Assembly (NCBI GenBank): GCA_025059775.1
Contig: JANXCW010000001.1
Location: 157,549-221,548 of the forward strand
DNA from: Armatimonadota bacterium
GTDB lineage: Bacteria > Sysuimicrobiota > Sysuimicrobiia > Sysuimicrobiales > Sysuimicrobiaceae
Direction of reading: 5' to 3'
DNA length: 64,000 nucleotides
Shown here: positions 52,584 through 62,054 of the stretch, one piece after another
How positions within the stretch are numbered: position 1 is the first letter of the stretch
Layout of the letters: each line of letters opens with the position of its first letter
Position numbers and translations under genes: made by a program
Notes under the pieces: generated by a model
Databases searched by the model: none
What the model was told of the DNA's origin: nothing
Seen by the model: the letters and a program-made list of their open reading frames with translations, nothing else

Positions 52584-53546
52584 CTACCGCAGGCCCATGG
52601 CCGCCCGCGGGTTCTCCTGGCGCAGCCTGCCCAGCTGCTCCACAAGCCGCCGCTCCTCTGGCGAGAGCCGCTGGGGCAGCACCACCTTCACCCGCACCAG
52701 CAGATCCCCCCGCCCGGATCCCACCAGTCGGGGCATGCCCTGGCCCCGCAGCCGGAAGACCTGGCCGTTTTGGGTCTCCGGCGGGATCCGCATCTTCACC
52801 TTTCCCCCTAACGTCGGGGCCTCGATCTCCGCGCCCAGCAGGGCTTCCGTCAGGGAGATCGGGATCTCACAGACCAGATCGTCCCCCTCGCGGGTGAAGA
52901 GGGGGTGCGGCCGCACCCGGACCTCCACGTAGAGGTCTGCCCCGTCCACCACCCCCCGTACCCGCACCTTCTGGCCATCCCGGATGCCGGGAGGGATCTG
53001 GACCCGGATCCGGCGGGAGCGCCCGTTCAGGCTCAGGCTCAGCTCCCGCTCCGTGCCGTGGAAGGCCTCCTCCAGGGAGATCTCCACGGAGGCGGTGATA
53101 TCCTCCCGGGGGGCGGAGCGGGTGAAGCCGAAAGAGAAGCGGCGGCGACCCGCGCGGGCGAAGGGATCGTGGATCCCCAGGTCTCCGAAGAAGCGGCGGA
53201 AGAACTCCGAGAACCCGAAGTCCTCGAACCGCTCGAACACCTCTCCGGGCTCGCCGAAGAGGATGGTCCACTCGCCGGGGCCTTCGCCCCTCGGGCCCGT
53301 GAACACCTGGTCCCAGGGGACGCCCCGTTCCCGCAGCTCCAGCACCTGGTCGTAGCGCTTGCGCTTCTCAGGGTCGCTGAGGACCTGGTAGGCCTCGTTG
53401 ATCTCCTTAAACTTCTCCGCGGCCTGGGGGTCCTTGTTCACATCGGGATGGTACTGGCGGGCGAGGCGGCGGAAGGCCTCGTTGATCTGCTTGGTGTCCG
53501 CGTTCCGGGGCACCCCCAGGATCCGATAGTAGTCCTTGAACTCCAT
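52584..53546 (-). CDS. dnaJ: DnaJ/CbpA-type co-chaperone without zinc fingers
   Basis: The 320-residue protein has an N-terminal J domain, [20 protein letters not shown], with the HPD motif in [10 protein letters not shown] Gly/Phe-rich linker and two C-terminal beta domains follow. No zinc-finger cysteines are present, so it is a CbpA-type (class II) J protein. It stimulates the ATPase of the adjacent DnaK. It begins 3 bases after grpE. Confidence 0.94.
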   Translation of the reverse strand: MEFKDYYRILGVPRNADTKQINEAFRRLARQYHPDVNKDPQAAEKFKEINEAYQVLSDPEKRKRYDQVLELRERGVPWDQVFTGPRGEGPGEWTILFGEPGEVFERFEDFGFSEFFRRFFGDLGIHDPFARAGRRRFSFGFTRSAPREDITASVEISLEEAFHGTERELSLSLNGRSRRIRVQIPPGIRDGQKVRVRGVVDGADLYVEVRVRPHPLFTREGDDLVCEIPISLTEALLGAEIEAPTLGGKVKMRIPPETQNGQVFRLRGQGMPRLVGSGRGDLLVRVKVVLPQRLSPEERRLVEQLGRLRQENPRAAMGLR

Positions 53547-53549
53547 GGC

Positions 53550-54158
53550 CTACTGAGCCACGCGGACCCGCGCGGGCCGTAGCACCTCCTCGCCCACAAG
53601 GTACCCTTGCTGAACCACGTCTACCACCGTACCCGGCTCCACCCCGGCCTCCGCGGCGGACACCTGCTCCACCGCCTCGTGGCGGGAGGGATCGAACCGG
53701 GCACCCGCGGCCTCCATGGGCCGGACCCCAAGAAGGCTCAGCTGTTCCAGGACGGAGCGGTGGGTCATGCGCAGGCCCTCCAGGATGCCCTCCACGGCCT
53801 GATTGTCCCGGGCCTGCTCTCCGTACCGGATGGCCCGCTCGAGGTTGTCGAGGACCCCGAGCACGATCTGCAGCATGGCCCGGCGCACGCGCGCCACGGC
53901 CTCCTCCTGTCGCCGGGCCGCCAGCTTCTTGTAGTTCTCCAGGTCCGCGGCCGCGTGCAGGAACTGCTGCCAGTTGCGCTCCGCCTCCTGGCGGTAGCGC
54001 TCCGCCTCCTCCCGCAGGCGCCGGATCTCCTCCGGGGGTGCCTCCGCCGGCTCCGCGGGCGCGGGTTCTACGGGGCCATCCCCGCCGGAGGCCGAGGCTT
54101 CCTGCGATTCCCCTAGCGGCTCGCTTTGGGCGTTCAGCCGATCCTCACGCTCCGACAT
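53550..54158 (-). CDS. grpE: Nucleotide exchange factor GrpE
   Basis: The 202-residue protein has an acidic, disordered N-terminus, a long helix (IRRLREEAERYRQEAERNWQ) and the exchange domain end with GVRPMEAAGARFDPSRHEAV, TVVDVVQQGYLVGEEVLRPA and ARVRV. It releases ADP from DnaK. It follows dnaK by 17 bases on the same strand. Confidence 0.95.
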   Translation of the reverse strand: MSEREDRLNAQSEPLGESQEASASGGDGPVEPAPAEPAEAPPEEIRRLREEAERYRQEAERNWQQFLHAAADLENYKKLAARRQEEAVARVRRAMLQIVLGVLDNLERAIRYGEQARDNQAVEGILEGLRMTHRSVLEQLSLLGVRPMEAAGARFDPSRHEAVEQVSAAEAGVEPGTVVDVVQQGYLVGEEVLRPARVRVAQ

Positions 54159-54175
54159 CTCCCCAATTCCCCGCC

Positions 54176-56071
54176 CTACTGGTCGCTGGGCTTGTACTCT
54201 GCGTCAATCACATCGTCCGGCCCCTTGCGCTCCCCGGACCCTCCTCCGCCCGAGGGGGCGCCGCTCGCGGCGGCACGGTACAGCCGCTCGGAAACGCGGA
54301 AGATCATCTGCTGCAGCTCCTCCGTGAGCTGCCTGACCCTTGCCACGTCCCGGGCCTGCACCGCCTCCCGCAGCGCCCTGGCCTTTTCCTCCAGGGGTTT
54401 GCGCTCGCTTTCCGGCGCCGCACTCAGCTGATCCCGCAGGAGCCGCTCCGCCTGATAGGCCAGGCTGTCCCCGCGGTTGAGGGCCTCCGCCTCCTCTCGC
54501 TTGCGGCGGTCCTCCTCCGCGTGCTGCTCCGCCTCCCGGATCATGCGCTCGATCTCCTCCCGGGTGAGGGTGCTGGTACCCGTGATCTTGATGGACTGCT
54601 CCCGGCCCGTGGCCAGATCCTTAGCGGACACCGCGAGGATCCCGTTGGCGTCGATGTCAAAGGTAACCTCGATCTTCGGCACCCCCCGCGGGGCGGGCGG
54701 GATCCCATCCAGGATGAACCGCCCCAGGGTGCGGTTGTCCCGGGCCATGGGCCGCTCGCCCTGCAGCACGTGGATCTCCACCTGGGTCTGACCGTCCTCC
54801 GCGGTGGTGAAGATCTCGCTCTTCCGGGTGGGAATGGTGGTGTTGCGGGGAATCAGGACCGTCATGACCCCGCCCAGGGTCTCGATGCCCAGCGAAAGCG
54901 GAGTCACGTCCAGCAACACCACCTCCCGCACCTGACCCGCCAGGACCCCCGCCTGGATGGCGGCGCCGACGGCCACCACCTCGTCGGGGTGGACCTCCTT
55001 GCTGGGCTCCTTGCCCGTAAGCCGACGCACCAGCTCCTGGATCATGGGCATCCGGGTGCTGCCGCCCACCAGGATGACCTCGTGCAGGTCCCGCTCCGTG
55101 AGCTTAGCGTCGCCCATGGCCTGGCGGTAAGGCGGGATGCACCGCTCCACCAGATCCGCGGTGAGCTCCTCGAACTTGGCCCGGGTCAGCACCATGTCCA
55201 GGTGCTTGGGCCCGGTGGCGTCCGCGGTGATGAAGGGAAGGTTGATGGTGGTCTGGACCATGGAGCTGAGCTCGATCTTCGCCCGCTCCGCGGCCTCCCG
55301 CAGCCGCTGCAGGGCCTGGCGGTCTTGCCGCAGGTCGATGCCGTGCTGCCTGCGGAACTCATCCGCCAGCCAGTTCACAATCCGCTCGTCCCAGTCGTCC
55401 CCGCCCAGGTGGGTGTCGCCGGCCGTGGCCCGGACTTGGAAGACGCCCTCTCCGATCTCCAGAATGGAGACGTCGAAGGTGCCGCCGCCCAGGTCCCACA
55501 CTAGCACCGTCTCCGAGCCCTTCTTGTCGAGGCCGTAGGCCAGACACGCGGCCGTGGGCTCGTTGATGATGCGCAGCACCTTCAGCCCTGCGATCTCCCC
55601 CGCGTTCTTGGTGGCGGTGCGCTGGGCGTCGTTGAAGTAGGCGGGGACGGTGATCACCGCCCCGTCGATCTTCTCCCCCAGGTACGCCTCCGCGTCCTCC
55701 TTGAGCTTCTGGAGGATCATGGCGGAGATCTCCTCCGGGGTAAACGTGCGGTCCACCGCGGGGATGTACACGCAGGCCATCCCGTGCTGTCCTTCTACCA
55801 CCTTGTAGGGCACCATCTTCCGCTCCGTCTCCACCTCGCTGTAGCGGCGACCCATGAACCGCTTGATGGAGTAGATAGTGTTTTCAGGGTTCAGGATGGC
55901 CTGGCGCTTGGCCATCTGGCCCACCAGGCGCTCCCCGGTCTTGGTGAAGGCCACCACGGACGGCGTGAGCCGGCTCCCCTCGCGGTTGGGGATCACTACG
56001 GGCTCCCCGCCGATGATGGCGGCGATCACGGAGTTCGTGGTGCCTAGGTCAATGCCCACCACCTTGCCCAT
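54176..56071 (-). CDS. dnaK: Chaperone Hsp70 (DnaK)
   Basis: The 631-residue chaperone has the ATPase domain start [14 protein letters not shown], the phosphate loops [20 protein letters not shown] and [15 protein letters not shown], and the substrate domain [14 protein letters not shown]. The C-terminus is short with a charged tail. The gene begins 28 bases after hsp20. It is the central member of the heat-shock operon. Confidence 0.97.
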   Translation of the reverse strand: MGKVVGIDLGTTNSVIAAIIGGEPVVIPNREGSRLTPSVVAFTKTGERLVGQMAKRQAILNPENTIYSIKRFMGRRYSEVETERKMVPYKVVEGQHGMACVYIPAVDRTFTPEEISAMILQKLKEDAEAYLGEKIDGAVITVPAYFNDAQRTATKNAGEIAGLKVLRIINEPTAACLAYGLDKKGSETVLVWDLGGGTFDVSILEIGEGVFQVRATAGDTHLGGDDWDERIVNWLADEFRRQHGIDLRQDRQALQRLREAAERAKIELSSMVQTTINLPFITADATGPKHLDMVLTRAKFEELTADLVERCIPPYRQAMGDAKLTERDLHEVILVGGSTRMPMIQELVRRLTGKEPSKEVHPDEVVAVGAAIQAGVLAGQVREVVLLDVTPLSLGIETLGGVMTVLIPRNTTIPTRKSEIFTTAEDGQTQVEIHVLQGERPMARDNRTLGRFILDGIPPAPRGVPKIEVTFDIDANGILAVSAKDLATGREQSIKITGTSTLTREEIERMIREAEQHAEEDRRKREEAEALNRGDSLAYQAERLLRDQLSAAPESERKPLEEKARALREAVQARDVARVRQLTEELQQMIFRVSERLYRAAASGAPSGGGGSGERKGPDDVIDAEYKPSDQ

Positions 56072-56098
56072 CGCACATCCCTCCTTGCGGGTTCTGGG

Positions 56099-56554
56099 CT
56101 ACTGGACCTCCACCCGCACCTTCCGGGTCTGCGCGGCCTCGGCCTTCGGGACGCGGACCTCCAGCACCCCGTCCCGGTAGGTGGCTTTGGCCTCGTTGGG
56201 CTTCACCTCCGTGGGGAGCGGCAGGGTCCGCTCGAACCGGCCGTAGCGCAGCTCCCGACGGTGGTAGCTGCGGCCGCGCTCCTCCTTCTCCTCCCGGCGC
56301 TCCGCGGCTACGGTCACGCTTCGGTCGTCCACCTGCACGTCAATGCTCTTGGGATCCACCCCTGGGAGCGCCGCCCGGACCACCACATCCGTGTCGGTCT
56401 CGTACACCTCCACCGCCGGCCGCCAGATCTCCCGACGGCGCTCCGGAGCCTCGACCTCCGTTCCAAAGTCCTCCAGCATTTCGTCCAACAGACGCTCAAT
56501 GGTACGCCGCATGCTGCGCAACTCCCGGATCGGATCCCACCGCAGGATGCTCAT
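56099..56554 (-). CDS. hsp20: Small heat-shock protein Hsp20
   Basis: The 151-residue holdase has the alpha-crystallin domain: WRPAVEVYETDTDVVVRAAL PGVDPKSIDVQVDDRSVTVA, followed by YGRFERTLPLP and the family end DGVLEVRVPKAEA. It keeps denatured proteins soluble for DnaK and ClpB. It starts with ATG one base after the hspR stop. Confidence 0.95.
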   Translation of the reverse strand: MSILRWDPIRELRSMRRTIERLLDEMLEDFGTEVEAPERRREIWRPAVEVYETDTDVVVRAALPGVDPKSIDVQVDDRSVTVAAERREEKEERGRSYHRRELRYGRFERTLPLPTEVKPNEAKATYRDGVLEVRVPKAEAAQTRKVRVEVQ

Positions 56555-56555
56555 C

Positions 56556-56876
56556 TCAATCCCCCCTTTCCCGTGTGATGCGCTTTCCCGCCGACTGCAG
56601 GATCACATCCGCCACGAATTCGTACCGCTCCTGGATCTCCAGGAAGAGCTTCACCCCAGCCAGGTTGAGCCCGACCTCCCGGGTGAGGTACTGGATGAGC
56701 CGCACCCGCTGGAGGTCGCGGTCGCTGAAGAGGCGGATCCGGTTCCGCCGGGCCGGCCGGATCAGCCCCTTTTCCTCGTAGATCCGGAGGGTTCTCGGGT
56801 GGACGCCCAGGAGCTCCGCGGCGATGCCGATGGCGTAGACCGGTGTGGTGTCCGTCTTCACCCTCCGCTGCCCCAA
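56556..56876 (-). CDS. hspR: MerR-family heat-shock repressor HspR
   Basis: This 106-residue regulator has the MerR winged-helix GIAAELLGVHPRTLRIYEEK GLIRPARRNRIRLFSDRDL and a coiled end (LTREVGLNLAGVKLFLEIQ), the pattern of HspR. It represses dnaK-type operons, with DnaK acting as co-repressor in actinobacteria. The TTG at 56876 is preceded by AGGAGG at 9 bases, better than the GTG at 56861. It heads the operon it presumably controls. Confidence 0.92.
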   Translation of the reverse strand: MGQRRVKTDTTPVYAIGIAAELLGVHPRTLRIYEEKGLIRPARRNRIRLFSDRDLQRVRLIQYLTREVGLNLAGVKLFLEIQERYEFVADVILQSAGKRITRERGD

Positions 56877-56902
56877 CCGAGAACACCTCCTGATCCAACC
56901 CC

Positions 56903-56956
56903 ATGGTAGCTGGCCTTACGCTTCCTTGTCAATCCTTTTGACAATGTCATTGTCAA
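56903..56956 (-). promoter_or_regulatory. Heat-shock operon promoter with three spaced TTGACAA/TTGTCAA elements
   Basis: On the minus strand a -35 TTGACA (56927-56932) and a -10 TACCAT (56903-56908) are 18 bases apart. Three alternating copies, TTGTCAA (56926-56932), TTGACAA (56938-56944) and TTGTCAA (56950-56956), are repeated every 12 bases and overlap the -35. The pairs form inverted repeats TTGACAA-N5-TTGTCAA, likely the HspR operator, although the actinobacterial HAIR sequence differs. Confidence 0.65.
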
Positions 56957-56958
56957 TC

Positions 56959-57822
56959 TCAGCCCACCACCAGCAGGATCACCCCCGCGGTCATCCCGCA
57001 GGCCACCAGCAGCCGCCGCCAGGCTTCCTGTTCCCCCAGCACCCGGGTCCCCAGCCAGGTCCCTATGAGGATACTCACCTCCCGGGCGGGCGCGATGGTG
57101 CTCACGGGGCTACTGCGGAGGGCGGTGAGCACGAGAATGTAGGAGAGGGGGACCAACACCGCCAGTCCGAAGACCTCCACACGGTGCACCCCCCAGTGTC
57201 GGAGGACCTCCGGCCACCGGTACCGGATGAGCGGGGTAAGCAGGAGCCACCGCCCCACATGACTTCCCCAGTCCAGGAGGATCGGAGGGATCCGGAGAGC
57301 GCTCACCGCGTGCTTGTCCCACAGGGTGTAGCCCGCGATGAACACCCCCGTGAGGACGCCGTAGCCCAGGGCCCACCGGTCCGGGGAGGTCCAGCGCCGC
57401 AGGGATTCCCCTCGGATGAGGCCCAACAGGCTCCCGACGATGAGCAGGGCACCGAGGAGTGCGGGAGGCGTGGGGCGCTCTCCCAGAAAGGCGATGGCCG
57501 CCAGGGTGGCCAGGAACGGCCCGGTGCCCCGCGCCACGGGGTACACCACGGAGAGGTCTCCCGCGCGGTATGCCCGCTGCAGGGCGAGGAAATAGCCCAG
57601 GTGCAGCACCGCGGATCCCAGCACGGACCCCACTTCCACCCCCCCGATTCGGGGCTTCTGAAGGATCGTGGAGACGATCCCTAGGGGCAGGTACAGGAGG
57701 ACGGCGAGGCTCTCGAACAGCCACGTGAGGGCCACTCCACCCCCCGCCCGTTTTGCCAGGAGGTTCCAGGTGGCGTGGGAAGCGGCGGCGAGCAGCAGGA
57801 GCAGGAGGGCCCCTAGGCGCAT
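56959..57822 (-). CDS. DMT-superfamily (EamA-type) transporter
   Basis: The 287-residue protein has ten hydrophobic segments in two repeats, as in EamA permeases: AASHATWNLLAKRAGG in the first, AAIAFLGERPTP between helices and REVSILIGTWLGTRVLGEQE in the second. It likely exports a small metabolite. It ends 82 bases before the hspR start on the same strand, and its stop is next to the operator array. Confidence 0.85.
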   Translation of the reverse strand: MRLGALLLLLLAAASHATWNLLAKRAGGGVALTWLFESLAVLLYLPLGIVSTILQKPRIGGVEVGSVLGSAVLHLGYFLALQRAYRAGDLSVVYPVARGTGPFLATLAAIAFLGERPTPPALLGALLIVGSLLGLIRGESLRRWTSPDRWALGYGVLTGVFIAGYTLWDKHAVSALRIPPILLDWGSHVGRWLLLTPLIRYRWPEVLRHWGVHRVEVFGLAVLVPLSYILVLTALRSSPVSTIAPAREVSILIGTWLGTRVLGEQEAWRRLLVACGMTAGVILLVVG

Positions 57823-57831
57823 CCACGGGCC

Positions 57832-58701
57832 CTACACCGCTTCCCCGCCCCGGTCGCTCCGGATGCGTCCGGAGGTACGGGCGAAGTGGTAGAGGTGCTG
57901 CTGGGCCAGGCCCGCCAGCGTCCCAAACCGCTCCCGCGCCCAAACCCGGATCTCGCGTGGAGTACGGGTACGTCCGCCGAAGTACAGCTCCAGGACCGCC
58001 CTCCGCACCCACACGTCCACGGGAAACGCCTCCTGGTGCCCGAGTCCAAACAGGAGCACGCACTCCGCTACCTTCTCCCCCACCCCGGGGAGCTCCAGGA
58101 GGGCCTCCCGCGCCTCCTCGAGAGGAGCACGGCGCAGGGCCCCGAGGTCCACGAGCCGATCGGCCACGATCCGGGCGGTGGCCCGCAGGTACGAGGCACG
58201 ATAGCCGAGGGACGCGCCCTTGAGGATCCGGACGGGGGCCTCCGCGATGCGTTCGGGAGAAGGGAAGGTAAACGCCTCCGTCCGGGCCGAGATCCGTTCT
58301 CCCAGCGCCTGGCACAGCCGCTCGATGCTAAGGCGGATCTTGGGGATGTTGTTGTTCTGGGAGATGAGGAAGCTGCAGAGGACCTCCCACGGGTCCTGCA
58401 CGAGAAGGGAGATGCCGCGGGTAAGGGGGAGGATCCGGCGGAGCACGGGGTCGAAGCACAGCCGCCGCTCCGCCGCCCGCACGGGTCCTCTGCCCAACAG
58501 GTACGTCCGCACCGCTTCCGGCCTGAGCGGCTCTCCCTCCGCGTAAACCCGCAGATAGCCTGGCATGGGGTCCAGCCACAGCACCGTGCGCCCCACCACC
58601 CCCCGGGCCCATCGCCCCACCCAGGACCACCGGAAGGTCTGGCCGCAGCTCAGGGTGCGCTCCAGGTGTAGTCCCGGCGCCGGGAGCTCGAACGAACTCA
58701 C
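57832..58701 (-). CDS. 8-oxoguanine DNA glycosylase (OGG/AlkA family)
   Basis: The 289-residue HhH-GPD protein has the OGG1-type start LERTLSCGQTFRW, the SQNNNIPKIRLSIERL DNA-binding helix, the hairpin LPGVGEKVAECVLLFGLG with the catalytic Lys and PVDVWVRRAVLELYF with the catalytic Asp. It removes 8-oxoguanine and cuts the strand. GTG at 58701 overlaps the NUDIX stop as GTGA; GTG at 58704 is equivalent. The neighbouring NUDIX gene fits a shared role in oxidised-nucleotide defence. Confidence 0.92.
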   Translation of the reverse strand: MSSFELPAPGLHLERTLSCGQTFRWSWVGRWARGVVGRTVLWLDPMPGYLRVYAEGEPLRPEAVRTYLLGRGPVRAAERRLCFDPVLRRILPLTRGISLLVQDPWEVLCSFLISQNNNIPKIRLSIERLCQALGERISARTEAFTFPSPERIAEAPVRILKGASLGYRASYLRATARIVADRLVDLGALRRAPLEEAREALLELPGVGEKVAECVLLFGLGHQEAFPVDVWVRRAVLELYFGGRTRTPREIRVWARERFGTLAGLAQQHLYHFARTSGRIRSDRGGEAV

Positions 58702-59279
58702 CACCTGAACCCCTCCACCACCCGCTGGGACCAGCTCTCCATCCAGGGATAGTAGTCCCGCAGGCGTTCCACGGGGACGAAACCGCCAACCAGCGTCTGG
58801 GTCTCCCGCACCCGCACGTCCCCCGCGGTCCGCACCTCGTACACCAGCCCGAAGTGCACCCGGCTCACGGGTGTGCTCTCGTCGTTGAGCACCGCCACCA
58901 TCCGCGCCTGCCAGGGAGCCGTGAACTCCAGCTCCTCCCCGAGCTCCCGTTGTAGCCCCGCCTCCAGGGGATCCCCCGTGTCCTGCCGGTTGACGTGGCC
59001 GCCCACCCCCAGGGCGTACAGGTGGTGCAGCCGCGCATCCCCGCCCCGGTCCGTGCGTCGGAACAGAAACACCTCCTTCCCGCGGCGCACCACCGCGTAC
59101 GGGATGATCTGCTTCCACGAGGGATCCTCCTCCACCTCCCCGCGGGGGCGGAAAGTTCCGTGTCGTCGGATCCGTTCCAGGAAGTCCGCAAGTCCCTGCC
59201 ACCTGAGGCCCTCGAAGCAGTCCCCCGCAAACAGCCGCTCCCGAGGTACCACCAGCACCTCTTCTTCAGGTCCCGTCAT
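58698..59279 (-). CDS. NUDIX hydrolase
   Basis: The 193-residue protein has the NUDIX box GDPLEAGLQRELGEELEF (G-x5-E-x7-RE-x-x-EE) after YALGVGGHV. The N-terminal 55 residues include FAGDCFEGLRWQGLADFLER, a segment found in NUDIX proteins of this length. The substrate is not evident; the co-translated glycosylase suggests an oxidised nucleotide. The ATG at 59279 follows GGGGAGGAG. Confidence 0.88.
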   Translation of the reverse strand: MTGPEEEVLVVPRERLFAGDCFEGLRWQGLADFLERIRRHGTFRPRGEVEEDPSWKQIIPYAVVRRGKEVFLFRRTDRGGDARLHHLYALGVGGHVNRQDTGDPLEAGLQRELGEELEFTAPWQARMVAVLNDESTPVSRVHFGLVYEVRTAGDVRVRETQTLVGGFVPVERLRDYYPWMESWSQRVVEGFRW

Positions 59280-59380
59280 CCGTCTCCTCCCCTGCAGGGG
59301 AACGCCACGGTGGGATTCGGCGTGCTCACCACGAACACCTTGAGGAGGCGCTGCCCGGAGGAGGGTCCATAGCCCCGCAA

Positions 59381-59692
59381 TCAGGACCCTTCGGAGTCTG
59401 GCCACTTCGGATCCCCCCTCCCGTGGTGATGCAGCTCGTAGACGGCCTTCGCGAGCAGGTGGGTTCCCACGGGCACGGTGAGGAGGAGGAACCCAGCCAC
59501 CAACAGCTCCTGGAACCCACCGCCGAAGAAGAGGAGGGAACCCAGCAGCGCTCCCGCGGCTCCGAAGGTGGCTGCTTTCGTGGAGACCTGCTGGCGGCTG
59601 TGGGTGTCCGGGGCCCGTAAGAGCCCGATTCCCGCAATCAGGGTAAAGGCGGCACCGCCCACCAGCAGGATGGAGACCACCAGCTCACGCAA
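59381..59692 (-). CDS. mrpG: Na+/H+ antiporter subunit G
   Basis: The 103-residue protein has three membrane helices: LVVSILLVGGAAFTLIAGIG, TFGAAGALLGSLLFFG and VAGFLLLTVPVGTHLLAKAV, with the RAPDTHSRQQVSTKAATFG segment of MnhG/MrpG. A TTG start at 59692 follows GGGGAGG at 5 bases and overlaps mrpF. It is the last gene of the Mrp operon. The 100-base gap after it to the NUDIX gene contains nothing visible. Confidence 0.9.
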   Translation of the reverse strand: MRELVVSILLVGGAAFTLIAGIGLLRAPDTHSRQQVSTKAATFGAAGALLGSLLFFGGGFQELLVAGFLLLTVPVGTHLLAKAVYELHHHGRGDPKWPDSEGS

Positions 59693-59954
59693 GGGGACCT
59701 CCCCGCCGGATGAACTGGGCCGCGGCCACAGTACCCACAAACCCCAAGGCCGCCAGCAGCACGGGAACGTCCGCGTAGTCCCGGGTCCGCCACAGCACCC
59801 CCAGGGTCAGCACCAGGTTCATCACCACCAGCACGAGGGTATCCGAGGCCACGATGCGGTCGGGGAAGGTAGGCCCCAGCACCAACCGCACCACACAGCA
59901 GCCCAAAGCGCCCACCAGGAGCGCGATGGCAAGGGTTGCCGCGGCCGTGATCAC
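59685..59954 (-). CDS. mrpF: Na+/H+ antiporter subunit F
   Basis: The 89-residue protein has three membrane helices and the MnhF signature RLVLGPTFPDRIVASDTLV. It is a core subunit of the multi-subunit Mrp antiporter. It overlaps mrpE by 4 bases. Confidence 0.93.
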   Translation of the reverse strand: MITAAATLAIALLVGALGCCVVRLVLGPTFPDRIVASDTLVLVVMNLVLTLGVLWRTRDYADVPVLLAALGFVGTVAAAQFIRRGGPLA

Positions 59955-60277
59955 TCGAACACCTCCGCCACCCAGCGCTCCAGCCGTCCCCGGATCCGCT
60001 GCACCACGGCCTCCGGATCCTCCAGATCGAAGACGTGCACCAGCAACGCACCACGGTCTGGAGTCACGTCCACGGTCATGGTGCCCGGGGTCATGGTGAT
60101 GGCGTTGGCCAAGGCCGTGATGGCCGCAGGCCGTCGCACCCGCAGGGGGAAGCGGACGAATCCGGGCCGGTTCCTCCTGCGGGGGTTCAGGATGAGGGCG
60201 GCCATGGCAAGATTGGCGGCCACCACCTCGTACGCGAACACCACCGCAAGCCCCATGGCTCCCACGAGCCGCCTCAC
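59951..60277 (-). CDS. mrpE: Na+/H+ antiporter subunit E
   Basis: The 108-residue protein begins with one or two membrane helices (GLAVVFAYEVVAANLAMAAL) and has the family block PGFVRFPLRVRRPAAITALA NAITMTPGTMTVDV, then VHVFDLEDPEAVVQRIRG. GTG at 60277 overlaps the mrpD stop as GTGA. The frame open further upstream is a shadow of mrpD. Confidence 0.92.
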   Translation of the reverse strand: MRRLVGAMGLAVVFAYEVVAANLAMAALILNPRRRNRPGFVRFPLRVRRPAAITALANAITMTPGTMTVDVTPDRGALLVHVFDLEDPEAVVQRIRGRLERWVAEVFE

Positions 60278-61752
60278 TTCACTCCCCCCAGCACCGCCTC
60301 GAAGTACCCCTCCCGGTCCAGGAGCTGGCCGGCCGCAGACCAGGTGAGCTCCCACAGCCACCGGCCGCCCAGGCCCCAGAAGACCGTGAGGGCCGCCATG
60401 GCCGCGGTGGGCACCAGCAGCTCCCCCCCTGCCCTCCTGCGCCGAGACACCGGCCCCCAGAAGGCCTGCGTGAAGATCTTCATCATGGATGCGAGGGTCA
60501 ACAGACTCACGAGGATACTCGTCCAGAGGGCGAGGGGGATCCAGGGGTTCGGTCTCTCCCCGTACGCGGCCACCCCTGCCACCAGCAACCCCATCTTTCC
60601 CCAGAAACCCGAAAGGGGAGGGATCCCCGAGAGGGAGAGAGCAGGGATCAGGAACAGGATTCCTAGGACAGGCTGGATCCGGGCAAGACCCGAGAGAGCA
60701 GAAAGGTGCCCCGTCCCCCAGACCCGCTCCACGGCGCCGCTCACCAGCAGCAGGGCAGTCTTCGCCGCGATGTTGTGCAACACGTAGAAGATCCCCGCGG
60801 CCAGCCCCGCTCGTGTCCCCAAAGCCAGGCCCAGAATCATATACCCGATCTGGCTCACGATGTGGAAGGAGAGGATTCGACGGATCTCCTCCTGGGCCAA
60901 AGCCCCGAGGACCCCAAACACCATGGTGCAGCTGGCCACCCCAAGCCACAGGGGATCTGGCCCCCCCAGGGGGGAGAGGGTGGTGAAGAGCCGGTACAGG
61001 GCATACACCCCCACCTTGGTGAGCATCCCGCCGAAGTAGGCGGCCACGGAACCCGGGGGGATCGCGTAGGCGTGCGGGAGCCAGAAATACAGGGGGAAGA
61101 CGGCGGCCTTCAGGCCGAAGGCGGTGGCGAGCAGCACCACCCCGCTCCGCACGAGGGCGGGGGAAGCGTTGGGAAGCCGGCGCGCCAGGTCCGCCATGTT
61201 CACCGTTCCCGTGGCCGCATAGAGCAATCCCACCGCCACCAAAAACAGGGTGGACGCTATGAGGTTCAGGGCCACGTAGGTGAAGGCCTCCCGGGCCTGC
61301 TCCCGCGAGGCCCCCAGGGTCAGCAGGAAGTACGAGGCGATGAGAAGGATCTCGAAGAACACGTACAGGTTAAACAGGTCTCCCGTGAGGAAGGCCCCGT
61401 TCATCCCGCCCAGAAGCAGATGCCACCCCGCATGCCAGTACCGGTGGTACCGAGGCGTCGCTTCCTTCAGGCCGAACCACAGGGCTACGGTGGCCACGTA
61501 GCTGCTGATCCCGCACATGAGGGCACCCAGGCCGTCCACCACGAAGGTGATCCCGTAGGGCGCGGGCCAGCCGCCCGCCCGGAGCACCACCACTCCGCCT
61601 TGCCGCACCATCCCCACGAGCCACACGGCAGCCCCCAGGGTACCTAAAGCCCCCACGAGGCTGAGCCGCTCCCGCACCCGCTCGGACTCCAGGGCCGCGC
61701 ACAAAGCACCGACGGCGAGGGGGAGGATCACGGGCACGATGGCCAGGTTCAC
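60274..61752 (-). CDS. mrpD: Na+/H+ antiporter subunit D (NuoN-like)
   Basis: The 492-residue protein resembles ND4/NuoM-N proton channels: TFVVDGLGALMCGISSYVA, NLYVFFEILLIASYFLL with the conserved Glu, KAAVFPLYFWLPHAYAIPPG with the conserved Lys, and SFHIVSQIGYMILGLALGT. It forms one of the two ion-translocating channels. GTG at 61752 overlaps the mrpC stop as GTGA, with GGAGGAGG upstream. Confidence 0.94.
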   Translation of the reverse strand: MNLAIVPVILPLAVGALCAALESERVRERLSLVGALGTLGAAVWLVGMVRQGGVVVLRAGGWPAPYGITFVVDGLGALMCGISSYVATVALWFGLKEATPRYHRYWHAGWHLLLGGMNGAFLTGDLFNLYVFFEILLIASYFLLTLGASREQAREAFTYVALNLIASTLFLVAVGLLYAATGTVNMADLARRLPNASPALVRSGVVLLATAFGLKAAVFPLYFWLPHAYAIPPGSVAAYFGGMLTKVGVYALYRLFTTLSPLGGPDPLWLGVASCTMVFGVLGALAQEEIRRILSFHIVSQIGYMILGLALGTRAGLAAGIFYVLHNIAAKTALLLVSGAVERVWGTGHLSALSGLARIQPVLGILFLIPALSLSGIPPLSGFWGKMGLLVAGVAAYGERPNPWIPLALWTSILVSLLTLASMMKIFTQAFWGPVSRRRRAGGELLVPTAAMAALTVFWGLGGRWLWELTWSAAGQLLDREGYFEAVLGGVK

Positions 61753-62054
61753 GAATCCTCCTCCTCGTAGGCGTGCATGCGATACCCCAGGGCCAGCAGG
61801 AACGCCAGAACTCCGAACCCGATCACGATGGCGGTGAGGATGAGGGCCTGCGGGAGGGGATCCGCCAAGGGCGGAGGGTTCCCCAGAATGGGGGCGCTTG
61901 CGCCCTGCACCCCGCCGGCCAGGAGGATCATGAGGTTGGCGCCGTGGCCGATCAGGGCGAGCCCGATGATCTGCCGCACGATGGAGCGGCCCAGCAGCAG
62001 CCACGTGCCCGCGCCGAAGAGGGACCCCACGAAGAGCGGCAACAGGATCGTCAT
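61749..62054 (-). CDS. mrpC: Na+/H+ antiporter subunit C (NuoK-like)
   Basis: The 101-residue protein has three membrane helices with LFGAGTWLLLGRSIVRQIIG, ALIGHGANLMILLAGG and PLPQALILTAIVIGFGVLAF, as in MnhC. The ATG at 62054 overlaps the mrpAB stop as ATGA. It is placed between the fused A-B subunit and D. Confidence 0.94.
   Translation of the reverse strand: MTILLPLFVGSLFGAGTWLLLGRSIVRQIIGLALIGHGANLMILLAGGVQGASAPILGNPPPLADPLPQALILTAIVIGFGVLAFLLALGYRMHAYEEEDS

Noticed and set aside
54038..55504. Antisense frame over dnaK and grpE
   Set aside because: dnaK and grpE are certain; the antisense product has no motif.
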